From contig CM042688.1 of assembly GCA_023614405.1 (NCBI GenBank), positions 377,071,331 to 377,135,330 on the forward strand: a stretch of 64,000 nucleotides of DNA, written 5' to 3'. The position numbers and the translations under genes are program-made. The notes below the pieces were generated by a model that worked only from the letters and a program-made list of their open reading frames with translations, made no database searches and was not told the origin of the DNA. Positions 32,697 to 44,470 of the stretch are shown piece by piece (position 1 is the stretch's first letter; each line of letters opens with the position of its first letter). Origin of the DNA: Avena insularis. Lineage: Eukaryota > Streptophyta > Magnoliopsida > Poales > Poaceae.

Positions 32697-35359
32697 GAGG
32701 TGCTTGCTGGAGAGGAGGTGACATTGCATGTTGATGGTGAGCATGATGATGATGGCCGACGACACTCTCCCTCGACATTTATCACTTAGTTTATGTTTTG
32801 GATAGTTATTGTAATCAAAAGATTATGATATTCTTTAGTGTGTCTCACACTTTGTGAGACGGTTATTCATATCAGTTTGTAACAAACAATTGTTCCACTT
32901 TTATGAATGATTTCTATTCGTGTTGATATCTTGTTTGATTATGTGTGAATTATCCTTGTTTGTTTGAAACTAATTGATAATGCATGAACATTTGTAAAAT
33001 ATTGAAATGCCTTAAAATACCCAACTTAAACGATATGTTCATAAATGAATGGAAACCATTGTTTAAATTCAAAGTTATGCGATAATATGTGAAAGTCATT
33101 CGATTTCTTGTCACATATAAATCATGCCTAAGTTTGGCAAAATAACTTGAACACCATGTATTACTTGAATACAAAGTGTTTAATGAATTGTAAAAAGTAA
33201 ATACATATTCGATGTATTGTGTTTAAAAAAAATGGTAATTATCATTATATGATTGTTTAAATGTGTAAAGTAGTTTACCAAAGGAAACATGAATATGAAA
33301 TTATTTGATATGATCAAAATGTTTCATCAACAAAGGTATAAATATAAAAGAGAATCTAATTACTATGATTTGATCAATAGTAATGAAATTTGACTTTATA
33401 AAGAATGGCATAAAGGAAATTGTGAAATGCAAAGCGTTTTGAAACGTCAAAATGCAAAGCATCACAATGCGATATTAGATATCAAAGTGGGTGAATAGAA
33501 GGCACCAAATAAATTGTTGTAGTGTAGATGTAGAGACCATTAGTTAGAAATAGTTAGCACTCAATTAGAATGTAGTGAACCATTTGAATTCGTGAAAGTT
33601 TTGGGGTTATTCGATATAACCAAAACAATAGCGAATAAGTCCTTGTAGCGTATTCATTGGAAACTTTGAATACGAAACCCATAGCTGAAACCAAAAGGAA
33701 AGCAAGATTCGTACTGCTTGGATTTTGGTGCATTCTTGAGAAAGCTCATTTCTAGTGATGTTTCTCAATTATGGAGCAAATGTAAAATAATGTAAAATAC
33801 GATGAGGATTCAAAACCCTGCATCAGAGTGTTGAGAAGCACAACGGACAATGTTTCTGAATGATTCTCTTCATAGAAGGAAAGAATCAATGATATTGATC
33901 ATTGTGTTTTCCCCACTAGTGTTTTGACTACATGAAGTAGGATTCAAAATGTAATCCATATCTAGTATGGAGACATTTGTGAATCATTTGTCATGATTAT
34001 TGGAATATGACATACCTACGAACTACTAAGGAAATAATTGTAAACTAGAATTATGAGAAATCCTAAAAGCAAAATTCACTTGAGATTAGAAAGCAATTCG
34101 TTGCTGAATCTCACAAGTAAAAGGAGTTGCTTGAATTTTCCCAAATGACTGCAAAGCCATAGTGGAAAAGGGGGTGAATGACAAAATTACAATTTTTCAA
34201 GTATTGGACAAATTCAAATGAATATGATTCATGTGTGCTAAATGTCTAGTGGATTTAAAACTAGTAACCGTACTAGTATCTCATAGTAAATCTCCAAGTT
34301 TGATATTTGATGAAAGGATTTTGAAGTTGTTCAAAATAGTGAGTGGATATGCAATTTGCATAAAATTGAGTGGGAGCTATGAAAGTCTTCCTAAAACAAT
34401 ATGTGATTGACATATTTTTGAGTGGGAGCTTATAGGAGTAATTCTTAAGTAGGTTAAGAATAAAAGCGCAAATACTTATAAATAATGATTTATAAGATGT
34501 AGAAGTTGATAATAGGTGTATTATGATATTATGTAGTATTCCTTAAGGGATTCTGAAAGGGGTTTCAGAATAGAAGTTAATTAAGGAACTGGTCCTTAAT
34601 AACTCAAATTAGGAATAGTGTTAGTTGAACATCAATGGTTGAAAGAAAGAAAAGGATGATCATCATCCACTATGTTGAGACATAGGTTCTATCTTAGAAA
34701 ACCATGATGGTAACTTAACATAATATATGATCCAATGAGGAACGTTTAAAAGTGATTAAGTTTGAATCACGGAACGTTGAGCTAAGTTTGTCCGTAGTGT
34801 CTAATAGAGAACTACAGACATATTTTCCAAATCCATAAAGGATGACATATCTTAAATAATAAAGAGTTATGTTATAAGGGAATATGTTGGAATCTCCTGT
34901 AAATACCGATTAAAGTCAAGTAGGAAGTGAGGTGAACAAAACATCGAAAGTTGCACAGAGTGCACTAGTGTTTTGATGAATACATTTATAATAATAGATA
35001 AGGGTACCATCTAAAGTGTTGTATAATGTTATGGCGGGGCGAGTTCACTTTTAACATAGAATAATGTGTCCCAGGGCACAGTGCCCATGAGAAAGCCCTC
35101 GAGGATGATCTAAAGTCACTGTAGGCTACTGGAATCAGGCCTCGTTCTGCTGCCATAGCGACGATGCATGAACACAGATGTTATCATGTGATGATAAAGT
35201 ATTAATGTCAATCAAGGTGACATTAGTAAGTTGCAAAGGATTTGGGAATGTAAAGTACAGACCCAAGACTCAACCTCTTCTATGAGCAAGCATGTTCAGG
35301 GTACCGGACATATGGTGCCAGTGATTAAAGAACAAATGCAGCTAGTGTATTTGTACTCT
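32697..35359 (+). other. Non-coding interior of the copia element
   Basis: This is 2.7 kb of AT-rich DNA with no frame worth reporting. Faint similarity to RT remains near 34390-34440, and a few words recall the 3' interior of Angela-like elements. It reads as a heavily deleted and mutated pol region. Confidence 0.6.
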
Positions 35360-35375
35360 AGTGCAAGTGGGAGAT
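35360..35375 (+). other. Polypurine tract of the Angela/BARE-like element
   Basis: agtgcaagtgggagat directly precedes the 3' LTR start tgttgg, the characteristic BARE/Angela purine tract. Confidence 0.85.
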
Positions 35376-37086
35376 TGTTGGAAATATTCCCTAGAGACAA
35401 ATAGTATTAAGGACTATTATCATATTTCATATAGTTTATGATTAAGTTTTATATCATGCTATAAATGTATTGAGTGGAAACATCAATACACGTGTGATAT
35501 ACAAACAACCAGGGGTTCCTAGTGAAACTCTAGTCACTGGTTCATTGGTCAACAGATGATCATGTTTCCTGATCATGTGGCATTTATGCCAGTTGGAAAT
35601 GGAGTCAACTCATTCTGTGAATGAGATGATGAACCAATACCCAACCTAAACATCGTGACCCGATCATGTCACGGAGTTCAAGTTACGATGATTAGAAATG
35701 GATCCTCGTAGACTATTCCTTAGACCGTGAGGCTATATCAATCACTATCTCCCGAGAGTGCTTATATAGCATCAAGCGCCACTTGGTAATAAAGTGGTTA
35801 TAAAGGTGTGTTCAGGTACTCGGAGGAAACCGTAGAGGCAATATATGTCAAGAGCGGGATTTGTCCGTCCATGTGATGGGAAGATACTCAAGGACCCACT
35901 CGGAGAGGTTATATCCAAGAGATGCACAACATGTGATTTGATCACAGGGATATCACATGTCAGAACGAGTCAAATAGCGTTGTCCCGGTTCAAACGACGA
36001 AAGATCTTCGTGGAACGCACAGGGGTCACATGGCCATCCAGGTCCCTCTGTTGATCATTGGTGCGGGAGTGTCCCGACCATGTCTGGAGTGTTCCCGAAT
36101 CGTGGGGTATCACGCTTAAGGGATTGATTATGCTTAGAGAGTGTTTATAGGATTGGTGGAATCGCCGAAGAATAGTAGAGAGAAAACCGGAAAGGTTTCG
36201 GTAAGTCCGGAGGATGTCCGGAGTGGAGGTGGAAGGTGTTCCATAGCCACGGAGGTTGAATAATATGTGAATGAATGTTAAATATTGATTTAATCATTTA
36301 TTCATAATTATTTAATAAAGATAAAAATCAATTTAAATGGTCAAAGGCTTAATGGGCCAATTCCCGGAGGGGAGAGGGCCCATTAGGGAAAGGAGAGAGG
36401 GAGAAGGGGGCCAAGGGGGTGGCAGGCTGGGCCTAGCCCCCCCCCCCCCGCGCGGGGCCCACTAGGTGGCCGACGGCCTCCCCTCGCCCCTCCTCTCCTT
36501 TAGTCCCACCCTGGGACTTTGAGGGAGGTAGTACCTCCCCTCCCCCTATATATAGTGGGGGTATTTGGCCAAATAAAACACAACAATAATCAATAAAGGT
36601 CTTTTCACTTTTGGGAGGACCTCTAATTGATATTTTTCTCTCCTCTCCTCTCCTCTCTCTCTCTCTCTCTCGTGACTGTGGTCCCAAGTCTGGACTGCGC
36701 GAACGAGATACATCTTCACCGCGGAGCACCGTCGCGCTGTGGATTCGGATCCGGGAGCTCTACTTCCACAACTACTGCTGATCGGGGAAGCGAGAGTCAT
36801 CGTCAGGCACCAGACGTGTGTAACTCCCCGCGCGGTGTCGCACTTGAGGCACTCAAGTTGTTGGAGCCACGGGAGCGCAAGGACTTCATCATGACCTTGA
36901 GGTCGGCTTCGGCTCGTCTACATCAACCACGCTCTCCTGAGCGTTGACAACGCTTTTCGGTCTTCAAGGGTAAGTTCGGGAAAATCCCCTCCCATTACCG
37001 TATTACTAATAGATAGGTCCTGGCAGCTTCAGGGGTTCAGGGGGGTAGATTAAAATTTTATTGTTTTCATACGCGGAACCCCTACA
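35376..37086 (+). repeat. 3' LTR of the Angela/BARE-like element
   Basis: The LTR is 1711 bp, from tgttggaaatattcccta to acccctaca, followed by the target duplication cctag. It includes a (ct)n run near 36643-36672 and a C-run near 36437-36449. The TATA box is at 36547-36554. Confidence 0.85.
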
Positions 37087-39603
37087 CCTAGTTGTCATAG
37101 ACCTCCTGTTGTCCATCATCCTGGTAGTCCTCCTCATAGTCTTGCCACGAGAATAGCCAGGGACAAAGCCATGAGTACTCTTTAAGTACTCACAAACTAG
37201 CACTAACAAGTAAGGTAGTTCTAGTAGGAATATTAAGCTCTAGGTTTATTTGCAAAAAGCTAGGTTTATCTCATACTGAGTTTAGAAGTAAAGAGCAAAA
37301 ATCCAGGTTTATCTCATACTGAGTTTAGAAGTAAAGAAAACTAAGTTAATGTTCTAAATCACTTAAGTGGAAACTTAGCTTTCATACCCACAATCCTGTT
37401 GTGGTCAAGTCAAAGTCATAGTTCAATTCATAAGTCATTTTGAAAACATCTGACGACGGAACAATATGGCCACTCCAACTGTCCATGACCGCGGACGCGG
37501 CTATTCGAATAGTTTGACACTCTGTAGAGGTGGTACACAAAATTCGATACATCTATCAGGGATAACCCTGAATCATCATACTTAGTATGCGAATAATCAA
37601 TCATAACCTTTCAATTACACACTCTAGTATAGGCACCTCCCCTATGAGCTTGGCCTCCAAGCCATGGCCATCTGCCATCCTGGGAACTGCATAGGTGGAC
37701 ATTCACACTCACGAGGTAGGCTCAGCTCAACCTCTTTCCGCGAGGGAACCCATACTAAGGCATATAAACTTGTAGTTAAGCCCTACCCAATTCAGGTATT
37801 GTGGTTGTACGGTAAAATTGGAATGGTATCGCATCCGAACCCAACCATCAGTTTTTATAAAGAGCTAAGGCTCAATCCTCAACATTTTCATCATCAAATC
37901 CTTTTGTGTTTGTCAACACATGTCAACACATTTCAATAGAATGAATCCTCATTCCAAGGTTTTCATAATCATTTTCGTCAAGCATTCCCATCTAAAGTGA
38001 TCAACTTTTATGCTTAGCACTAGCCACTAAAGTTGAGAGTATTCACTAATGAGGGGTGCTAATCAAGTGTAACTATCCAACTCTAATCTCATGCCTTGGA
38101 ATGACATCTAAGTATAACTAGTTAGGCCTAGTTTTATACTCTTTATGGTATCTATCCTATTTTTCCAATACTCACAAAGCACTAATTAAAAGTAAAGAAC
38201 TTTGGTAAAGTAAAAGAATAAAGCTTGTAGGTAAAACTTGGGATTGGTATAATCAAAGTTGGATAACCAAGAATGCCTAATGCATCTTGCATAGGTTATC
38301 TTGCAAGGATTACCTGCATAGTTAACTTGTAGTTTTTGGCTTGCATAGGTATAATACTTGCAAGTGTTAGCTTGCCTTGAGTGGTGCAGTGATTGGAGTT
38401 TTCTTCTTCTTCTTGGTAGTACTCCTCCTCCTCGTATCCTGGGTCGATACTATCGTCTATAAATGAACACGGGGTACACAATCACAAAAAATACTTAACT
38501 ATTTCTATTTAGCACACTAAGGCTCACACTTGATGATCTAGCATCATCACAATCATCACATGAAATAAAGACTAAATCTTGTTTATCTTATTTTAGAAAA
38601 GTAATTTTTACTCATTGAAAAATACTTAAGATTTAATATTCTCCAATTAAAATATGGGATCATGTTGACACATGTCATCACCACACATTCTAATAATTGG
38701 GAATGTGATTTAAAGTGGTGGTCATATTTTATAAAATTTAAGATTATCATTTAATAGAATTAAAGTGACTAGAAATGCCTAAATATCATTCTTTTGGTAC
38801 TAGTCCAATGGCAATGCCTGCAAACCTAAATATTTTTACATATTCAGATAGATCTTATCAAATGTGATTTTTGAAAGTTGGAATCAACTCAAAAGTATTT
38901 ATGGTTGATTTTTGAAAAATATTTGAAGTTGAAAAGTCTCTGTCTTGTTATTTTTACTATAGGTGATCTTAAGTCCAAATGGTTTGAATCCAACGGGCTT
39001 GGATAGATAATTTGAATACCTTTCTAACAAAAATTGGAATCATGCAATTTGGTTCACTGAATCTCTTTGAATTGATTTTTGAATCTACTGACAGAAACTG
39101 GTTTCAACTAAAATGGAAAATAACTATTTGAATCACTGGGCTCTACGCGGGAAACTAACTGGGACGGCCCAATCTGCACAGCATGGCGCAGCGGGATGCT
39201 GACAGAACAGTCCCACTAGTCAGTGACTCTATCTAACCAAAACAGTATCTTTCAATCTAGGTCATACGATTAGAACCTGATCTAACGGCTGAGGTTCATC
39301 GTCAACGACGAATAGCTCCAGCAAGGTCTAACCCTAACGTGGCGGTAGGGGTGTGTGAGGCTCACTAGGGCTCTAGCTAGGGTCGGCGATGGGGGCGAAC
39401 GATGTTGTAGACGACGGTGGTTCGAACGGTGGTCGCGGCGGCTCCTAGGGCGACTCCAATCGATGGCTCCTCTTCTCCTCTACAACGTGGACTCCGGCCA
39501 AATTCCGGCGGGCTGGTGCTCGCCTTGCTCCGGGAAAGGGTGTGGGAGGTTCTGTGAGGAGTGGGGAGTGAGATGGTGTGGTGAATTGAGGTGGGGGTGG
39601 CCT

Positions 39604-39612
39604 CTATTTATA
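39604..39612 (-). promoter_or_regulatory. TATA box of LTR C
   Basis: TATAAATAG on the minus strand lies at the same LTR position as 7791-7799 in LTR B, inside the GC-rich promoter-leader block. Confidence 0.6.
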
Positions 39613-40867
39613 CACCGGCGAGAGGGACAGAGCGGGATGGGATGGCTTCTCCGATGACGTTGGTACAGCGAGCTATCGCATGGCTGAGGGTAGGGGGCGA
39701 CGAGGTGCTTCCTGGCGGTCATCACGGGCTTAAAGGCGCGGCACGGGGCGGTCTAGAATGGTCGGGCAAGGGCGGTGCTCTGTGTGGAACGAGCGGTGTT
39801 CGAGACAGCGCACGGGGGCTACGGGTCACGCGACGGTGAACGGGGATGTCTGGGAGCTAGCTGGTGTCATGGCGAGTGTGTGCACGCACGGAGAGGGCGA
39901 GGCGCGGCGTGTGCGAGCTGGTCGGCTGCGGCGCTCTAGCGCGCTCTCGGCACGGCGCAGAGAAAGAGGGCGCGGCGGTTTTCTGGTAGTCCATGACTCT
40001 TCTGTGGTCGAGGACTGGACAGGGGTTGGCGGTGGACGGTGGCCTATCTCCTGGACATCATGGACAAGGGCAGCGCGGTCTGTGGCGAGCGGTCCATGGT
40101 CGGCCGGCGTGGCCAGCTTCGGGCGTCACTGCACTGGCGCAACGGCAAAAGGGGGTGCGTGTCTTGCACTGCTAGATGCTGGGGGAGACAGGGGGAGTGC
40201 AATGGGGGCAAATGGTCGAGTGATCACTGCTCCAAACAGTGGAGTTAGGCAGGGTTTAATTAGTGTCTGCAATGTGTTCGACCAAATGGCCGCATGAACT
40301 TAAGTTTGAAATTTCTGAATGAAATTTGGTGAGTGATCTAAACTTATGCTTGGTAGTCTCTAGTTGCTTGGGTTTGTCAAGGTGAATTGATTTGAGTGGT
40401 TTTTGCAAAATGATGATCTTACCATATGAACTTGATTCAATTTTGAACCATCCTTTAAATAGATTTGAAAATAGTTTCCGTGAGTTTGTAAATTGGGCTT
40501 GGGTTCACTTTTACTTGGTCTAGCAATGGGTGAAAAGAAGTGGACATGTTTCTGTTAGAAATTCCTTACTAGGAACTCACAAAGTGGCCTAGTGGTTAAC
40601 TTTGGTCAAAATGACCATTTGATCATTTGATTCATATTTAATCTCTTTTCTTTGGATTTTGTTTGTAATTGGCCTAGATGATGTAGTATTCATCTTTAAA
40701 CCATTTCTTATTATTTGTAGCAATCAAACATGGCAATTTCACTCAATCATACACTGATACAAATCACACATGCATTCATATTCAATTTAGTAATAAAAGT
40801 TTTTGTTAACCCTAAACTTGGGTGATTAGAACTTGATAATCTTGATTAGTATTTTTGGGGTGTTACA

Positions 40868-43296
40868 ATATCACACTGACAACTGGGCCCCATCCAGGAG
40901 GAAACGGCTGAGCAACCACACACTCTAAAAAAAGAAGTTCAAGCTCTTTAGAGATGCCCACTAAAGATATCAATCTTCATTATGTGATAGATATTTCATA
41001 AAATAATTATTTCTAATACAGGAACATAACAATGCAGATAATCTAAAACAAAACACTAACTAATTATATGTCACCTCAGTAACAAAGTTGTATATTAACA
41101 TAGGATGGTCTAACTCAATGAACTATGTAATTATTTTGTCATATACAAATTCTTGTAACATGTTTCACTTCGACAATAAAACCTATATGGAAGAAATGGA
41201 AAAATATAGATAAGTACACAAAAGGAGCAAACCAAACTTGATCTTATTCCTAATAGACATTTCAAAGCAGGGAAGATAGCAGTCCATTCTTTACCATCAC
41301 CGTGATCCTAATGAGAAAAAGGAGAACCGCAACAAAGAGGGGACATGCTTTCAATTCCCTTTCCATAAACCATGGTGATTATATTGCATAAATGAGTAAC
41401 ATTTTATAGGCATAACAATCCAACATACTGAGGCAGTGCAATACAAACATTGCAGGCTACTATTTCAGATCAAATAGAACGAAGAAAATAATTATATTGT
41501 ATTGTTTAGAACATATTTTGTCCAGAAATGAACACATATAAAAGGTACTTCTGAGATATGAAAAATGTATTTGCCCAGAGTTAATTTTATGAACAAGGTA
41601 AAAGCAAAACTGAACAATAGTTATAAGAAACTGAATGATACACTAACACCAACATATCTATGCCATTATGGTGAAATTATGTCTTCCATTTGAGAAATCT
41701 AGTACATATGTTGGGCCCTGTCAATTTATTTAGTCTCCACTAACGTGCAATAGATATATTGATTTAGAAGCCAGAAACACATAGACAATATCAACAAGAA
41801 GATCAGTGTGAACTTGACAGTTCTGGAAATATGGTATCATGAGCCATGGTCACACATACATGAATAGGACAAATGATCTATTGGCATAAAAGATTCTCAA
41901 AAAAGCAAATAAGGATCTCCGGTTACTGGTCTCTCAAAATATGTTTTCGCTTATTCCAACAAAAACTTGTTAGCCTACCTAGTATCTACCTTCAATTATT
42001 AAAAGTATGCATATATTTTATGCAAGGTTACATTCTCTGTTGTAACAATTTTCGCAAAACTAACTTCCTGATGATTTAAAGATACAAAGGAAAGATAATT
42101 TGGGAACAAATTTCCATAACACCATATGGTATAGTGTTAAATATACGAAAAATCAGAAGCATGTCATATATGTTTATTATGCCTATAACTCATATAATAC
42201 AAATTCCAATATTAAGTAGGAGTGGTCTAAGAAGCAAAGGATAAAATTGTATCACTACTTAAAAAAATTAAACATTGTATCAGAAGGTCCAATATAGGTA
42301 AACCATAAAAAAATCCTTGCACTTCTTCTAAAAGGCCTGAAATCACATATATGTGCATTTCTAAAGAAGCTTAAAATTGAGGTACATAATCATAAATATA
42401 TACTTTTATCAAGATGATCTCTATATTTTTTTGAGAATCACATAAGGACAACACGAAGTGTATCCATATTCATTGTAACAGAATATTTATATTCCACGTG
42501 TGCTGGTTAAGACTAAACTTAGTTCATATCATACCTTTTCTATCATTTCCTTCATGTACTTCAGAACTTCAGTCTTTCTGTTTTTGAAAATAGCATAATG
42601 TCCTGTTAATTTTTTAGCAACACCAATAGTTGAATGCTAGAACTTAAATACCGTTCATATTTCAGCATGCAGTAATTGTGAATCAGCTGAGCGATTTTAT
42701 CTATTAAGAATATAGAGTATAACATGCCTAATTACTAATGTTGAGCACTGTGTTAAGAAAGGCATGATAGATAAGCAGAGGGCACAATAGAAGGGGCACA
42801 TCAGGTATGTAGATGACTAATATCTTTTATTTCCTAACCATTTATATGGCACTTGACATTCAGCAATCTATATATATATATATTGTCAAATGGTCTCACT
42901 TATTTGCTTCACACGCGAAAATAGTCGGGTAGACCTGCTTCTTTGTCCAAATAACTTTATGTACAAATATAGTATTGAAAGTCTGATGGATAAGACAATT
43001 CTCAGTCGAATGATAGAAAAACGGAATAGAGGAAGATTGTTTTGTTTTAAGGCCAAGGGAATGGAAACGATAAGTTAATCATTAATGAAGATATTTTGCA
43101 GTTCTACGTGTCTATCTCTACAGTTTGGTGGTACCATGTAGTTGCTAAGGCACCTGGTGCTTCCAATAATATACATGAGACAGAAAGAAAAGAAAATTTA
43201 ACTATCCTTTCAACACAAATGCTAATTTTGATTTCAATCATTTTAATGTGCATAGGACTCAAAAGAGCAAAAGGTGATATTGTCCATCGCCTTAAT
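40868..43296. other. AT-rich intergenic sequence, nothing recognised
   Basis: Between the right end of the Tekay array and the helicase pseudogene I see no gene, LTR or long frame. Short TA runs occur near 42871. It may be old host DNA, such as intron or flank of the helicase fragment, but nothing proves that. Confidence 0.5.
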
Positions 43297-44184
43297 CACG
43301 TTAGTGTGCAACTGATGAATTCTACTTCCAAGTAGAGTTACACTTATGAAAAGCCGACAACAATTATGTGCCAGGATTTACCAACTGTACTATTAGAGAG
43401 AGATATCGTTGGTATTGAAAAAACTGGTTCAGACAAAACTGCAGCATTTCTTCTCCCTATAATATTCATATTATGAATCAGCTTGAGCTTCAGAAGGAAG
43501 AAGGTCCAATAGGTGTCATATGTCCTCTGACTAGAGAATTGGCACATCAAATATACCTCAAAATTAAGTAGTTTGCAAAGCCTTCCAACCTCCGAGTTTC
43601 TTCTGTTTATGGTGTTGTTTCTAAATTTGATCAGTTCAAATAAAGAACCAAAAGTAGGCTATGAAATAGTTTTTGATACCGCATGGAGACTAAAGACTTG
43701 CTTTGGAGGTACTGAAGACAGCTTATCTGGTTCTTTAGGAAGTTGATCTCGTGTAGTAATGTTCGATCTTGGATTTGAGCCACAGATATGGTCCATTGTT
43801 GGTTAGATTAGACCAGATCGACAAAACGATGACATACAAAGTGGAACGTCTAGCTAGAGAAACTTTGAGCAACCCTATGAGTCATAGTTGGTCAATTTGG
43901 CAGTAGAAATAAAGAAATTAAACAAGTTGCAAATGTACTCCCTTCTAATGTTGAGAAGATGCCAAGGCTTCTTGGGAAATTTCTTGGAATGGCTAATGAT
44001 GGAGACGTTCTATATTTGCAGCTAAAAGGCTATAGTTGATGAGTTCGAGAACCAGCTGAATCAGTGAGGATTCAAAGTTGCAGGAATCCACGCTGAAGGA
44101 AAGTGTCTGATGTAGATGCTACAGAAGTTTAAGTATAGTATATTTACCATTTTCTTGTCGCAATTGATGCTGCTGCACATGGTA
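43297..44184 (+). pseudogene. DEAD-box RNA helicase (RH24/DDX42-like) pseudogene fragment
   Basis: Read across three frames, the stretch follows the N-terminal and central helicase core in order: a Q-motif block ([13 protein letters not shown]), motif [14 protein letters not shown] (usual GSGKT has Gly where Asp stands), EEGPIGVICP, motif Ib RELAHQIYL, FEPQIWSIVG after the DEAD box (here degraded around LVL-stop-EVD), VERLARE, NVLPSNVEKMP, GDVL, a degraded GFRVAALHG-type block and LVAIDAAAHG. That order and wording fit plant RH24, the DDX42/PRP5-like helicase. At least six stops and several frameshifts make it non-functional. No intron is visible within the fragment. Motifs V-VI and the C-terminus are missing; the end at about 44184 is abrupt. 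Confidence 0.75.
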
Positions 44185-44470
44185 TGCACGCCCTTCCTCA
44201 TCCAAATTGATGGCTCGGGGAGTGCATCGGGAACAAGCTGTCGCCCCGTCTCCAATCTCGGCGTCGTTTTTCTAGCCTGCGCCCTTGAAGCCGTGGTGGG
44301 AGGGGATGGAGGAAGACGCTGCATGCAAGTAGCGATAGCATCCGCTGGCGAGGAGGCATGGTCGTTCGTTGCCGTTGCCAACTAATTCCACCACCACAAC
44401 CAGCAGATGGCTGCAGATGCAGTGCCAACGGTGACCCCGGGTCCATGCTCCTCTAAGCCAGAAAGTGTGT
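44185..44470. other. GC-rich stretch between helicase relic and solo LTR
   Basis: This GC-rich segment has open frames on both strands (for example 44061-44381 on the minus strand) but no recognisable protein. It may be host sequence captured or left beside the helicase fragment. Confidence 0.35.

Larger units (their letters stand above)
29203..37086 (+). mobile_element. Angela/BARE-like non-autonomous copia element
   Basis: The element is flanked by cctag at 29198-29202 and 37087-37091. The 5' LTR is about 29203-30982, the 3' LTR 35376-37086, and a purine tract (caagtgggagat) precedes the 3' LTR. The LTR start tgttggaaatatgcccta and its length are those of Angela/BARE/WIS-like grass copia elements. 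The 4.4-kb interior has only a gag-like ORF. The rest is AT-rich, with a faint RT relic near 34390-34440 (aacaatatgtgattgacat, cf. the YVDDIL region). It therefore depends on enzymes from other elements, or is dead. Confidence 0.85.
302..40867 (-). mobile_element. Tandem Tekay-clade Ty3/gypsy array (LTR-int-LTR-int-LTR)
   Basis: Three LTR copies (A 302-982 partial, B 6178-9044, C 28986-40867) alternate with two internal regions (A 983-6177, B 9045-28985), all on the minus strand, with no host DNA at the unit junctions. Each LTR starts TGTAACACCCC and ends GTGTTGACA on the minus strand. Each internal region runs from an initiator-Met-type PBS to a purine tract. Protein order is extra ORF, gag, protease, RT, RNase H, integrase, chromodomain, which places it among chromoviruses; the very long LTRs fit the Tekay/Del clade. 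Two later copia insertions (9991-24091 and 29203-37086) inflate the array. The left outer end lies beyond the window, so the outer target duplication cannot be tested; the right flank begins atatc. Confidence 0.85.
28986..40867 (-). repeat. LTR C of the Tekay array, split by a copia element
   Basis: The Tekay LTR parts are 28986-29202 and 37092-40867, about 4.0 kb together. The + strand opens tgtcaacacccgg and closes ggggtgttaca. It is the 5' LTR of unit B and the right end of the array; sequence after 40867 (atatcacactg) is non-repetitive. A 33-bp block is duplicated in tandem at 37262-37294 and 37305-37337. It is the most complete of the three minus-strand LTRs. Confidence 0.85.
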
